A stretch of 64,000 nucleotides of DNA from positions 1 through 64,000 of the forward strand of contig JABUQX010014918.1 of the NCBI GenBank assembly GCA_015478945.1, read 5' to 3'. The notes under the pieces were generated by a model, which searched no databases, was not told where the DNA came from, and saw nothing but the letters and a program-made list of their open reading frames with translations. Source of the stretch: Trachelipus rathkii. Taxonomy: Eukaryota; Arthropoda; Malacostraca; Isopoda; Trachelipodidae. Below, piece by piece: positions 63,691 to 64,000 of this stretch (its first letter is position 1; every line of letters starts with the position of its first letter). The translations under genes and the position numbers were made by a program.

Positions 63691-64000
63691 TATAATTACT
63701 GTGTAGTTGAAATGTAGTAAAAAAATATTCTTTTTGTTTGAGTTAGTGTCCCAGTTTTAAAATCTCTCACAATGAAGCGGCCACACCGGGCTGAAAATCA
63801 GCACCATGGGAAGGCCCTGTCATATAATTTAGGGTTTTAAAAGTTTCAAAGAATGGCCATGCTAGCTGTAAATCAATATTTCATTTTTAGATAAAACGGT
63901 ATTTCAATACTAAATAATTTTATTCCTTGCATTGTTAGATAGTCCTTTAAGATTTACATATACACAACTCAAATGCTATAAAGAATAGTATCATTCTTGA
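63691..64000. other. Anonymous end of window
   Basis: Contains a small GC-richer patch (63,776-63,822: gcggccacaccgggctg and gggaaggccctg words) that might be part of a retroposon continuing past the patch, but I cannot identify it. Confidence 0.35.

Noticed and set aside
1..64000. CRISPR arrays, bacterial operons, rRNA genes or viral genes
   Set aside because: No regularly spaced identical repeats with unique spacers, no dense reading frames with ribosome-binding sites, no conserved rRNA words and no recognisable viral protein motifs were seen.

Overview
This window reads as intergenic or intronic DNA from a large, repeat-rich eukaryotic genome. It is strongly AT-rich. No reading frame exceeds about 122 codons, and that longest one is mostly microsatellite. 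There is no operon structure, rRNA gene or intact tRNA gene. The few recognisable parts are old animal-type transposable elements: a decayed non-LTR reverse transcriptase (20.5-21.3 kb), a fragment resembling the end of a hAT transposase (53.15-53.24 kb), and a tRNA-derived SINE (62.6-62.8 kb). They sit among many (TA)n, (AAT)n, (GA)n and AC-rich repeats. From memory, the reverse transcriptase wording resembles a LINE family common in decapod crustaceans, whose genomes are also rich in such microsatellites. A marine arthropod is therefore my best guess, but this is inference, not proof.

Layout. 0-8 kb is mixed AT-rich sequence with an ATT-rich patch, twin poly-T tracts and one more GC-balanced island (2.2-2.8 kb). 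8-20.4 kb alternates TA arrays with mixed islands, plus GC-rich TCCGG-type and CCGGTTC-type clusters at 17.4-19.9 kb. 20.5-21.3 kb is the LINE relic. 21.3-36 kb is anonymous sequence containing AAT-rich tracts, a degenerate ACATTACACA tandem field (26.7-27.06 kb), two opposed purine/pyrimidine tracts (31.7 and 32.4 kb) and a GC-balanced island with two frameshift-linked small frames (34.4-35.6 kb). 36.4-40.9 kb has a strong excess of G over C and T over A on the + strand. 41.2-48.35 kb is a roughly 7 kb TA-dominated array carrying at least five diverged copies of one short non-TA core. 49-53.3 kb holds a hairpin, a possible tRNA-like fragment, another TCCGGC-type cluster and the hAT-like tail. 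57.48-58.28 kb is an inverted repeat around a GC-rich core, with a third related copy beside it. The window ends with T-rich DNA, a GA tract, the SINE and an A/G-rich segment.

Nothing here works together as a gene system. The most interesting structures are the TA-array core family and the inverted repeat, both of which look like repeat families I cannot name. No host gene is called; the coding-type calls are all pseudogenic remnants.
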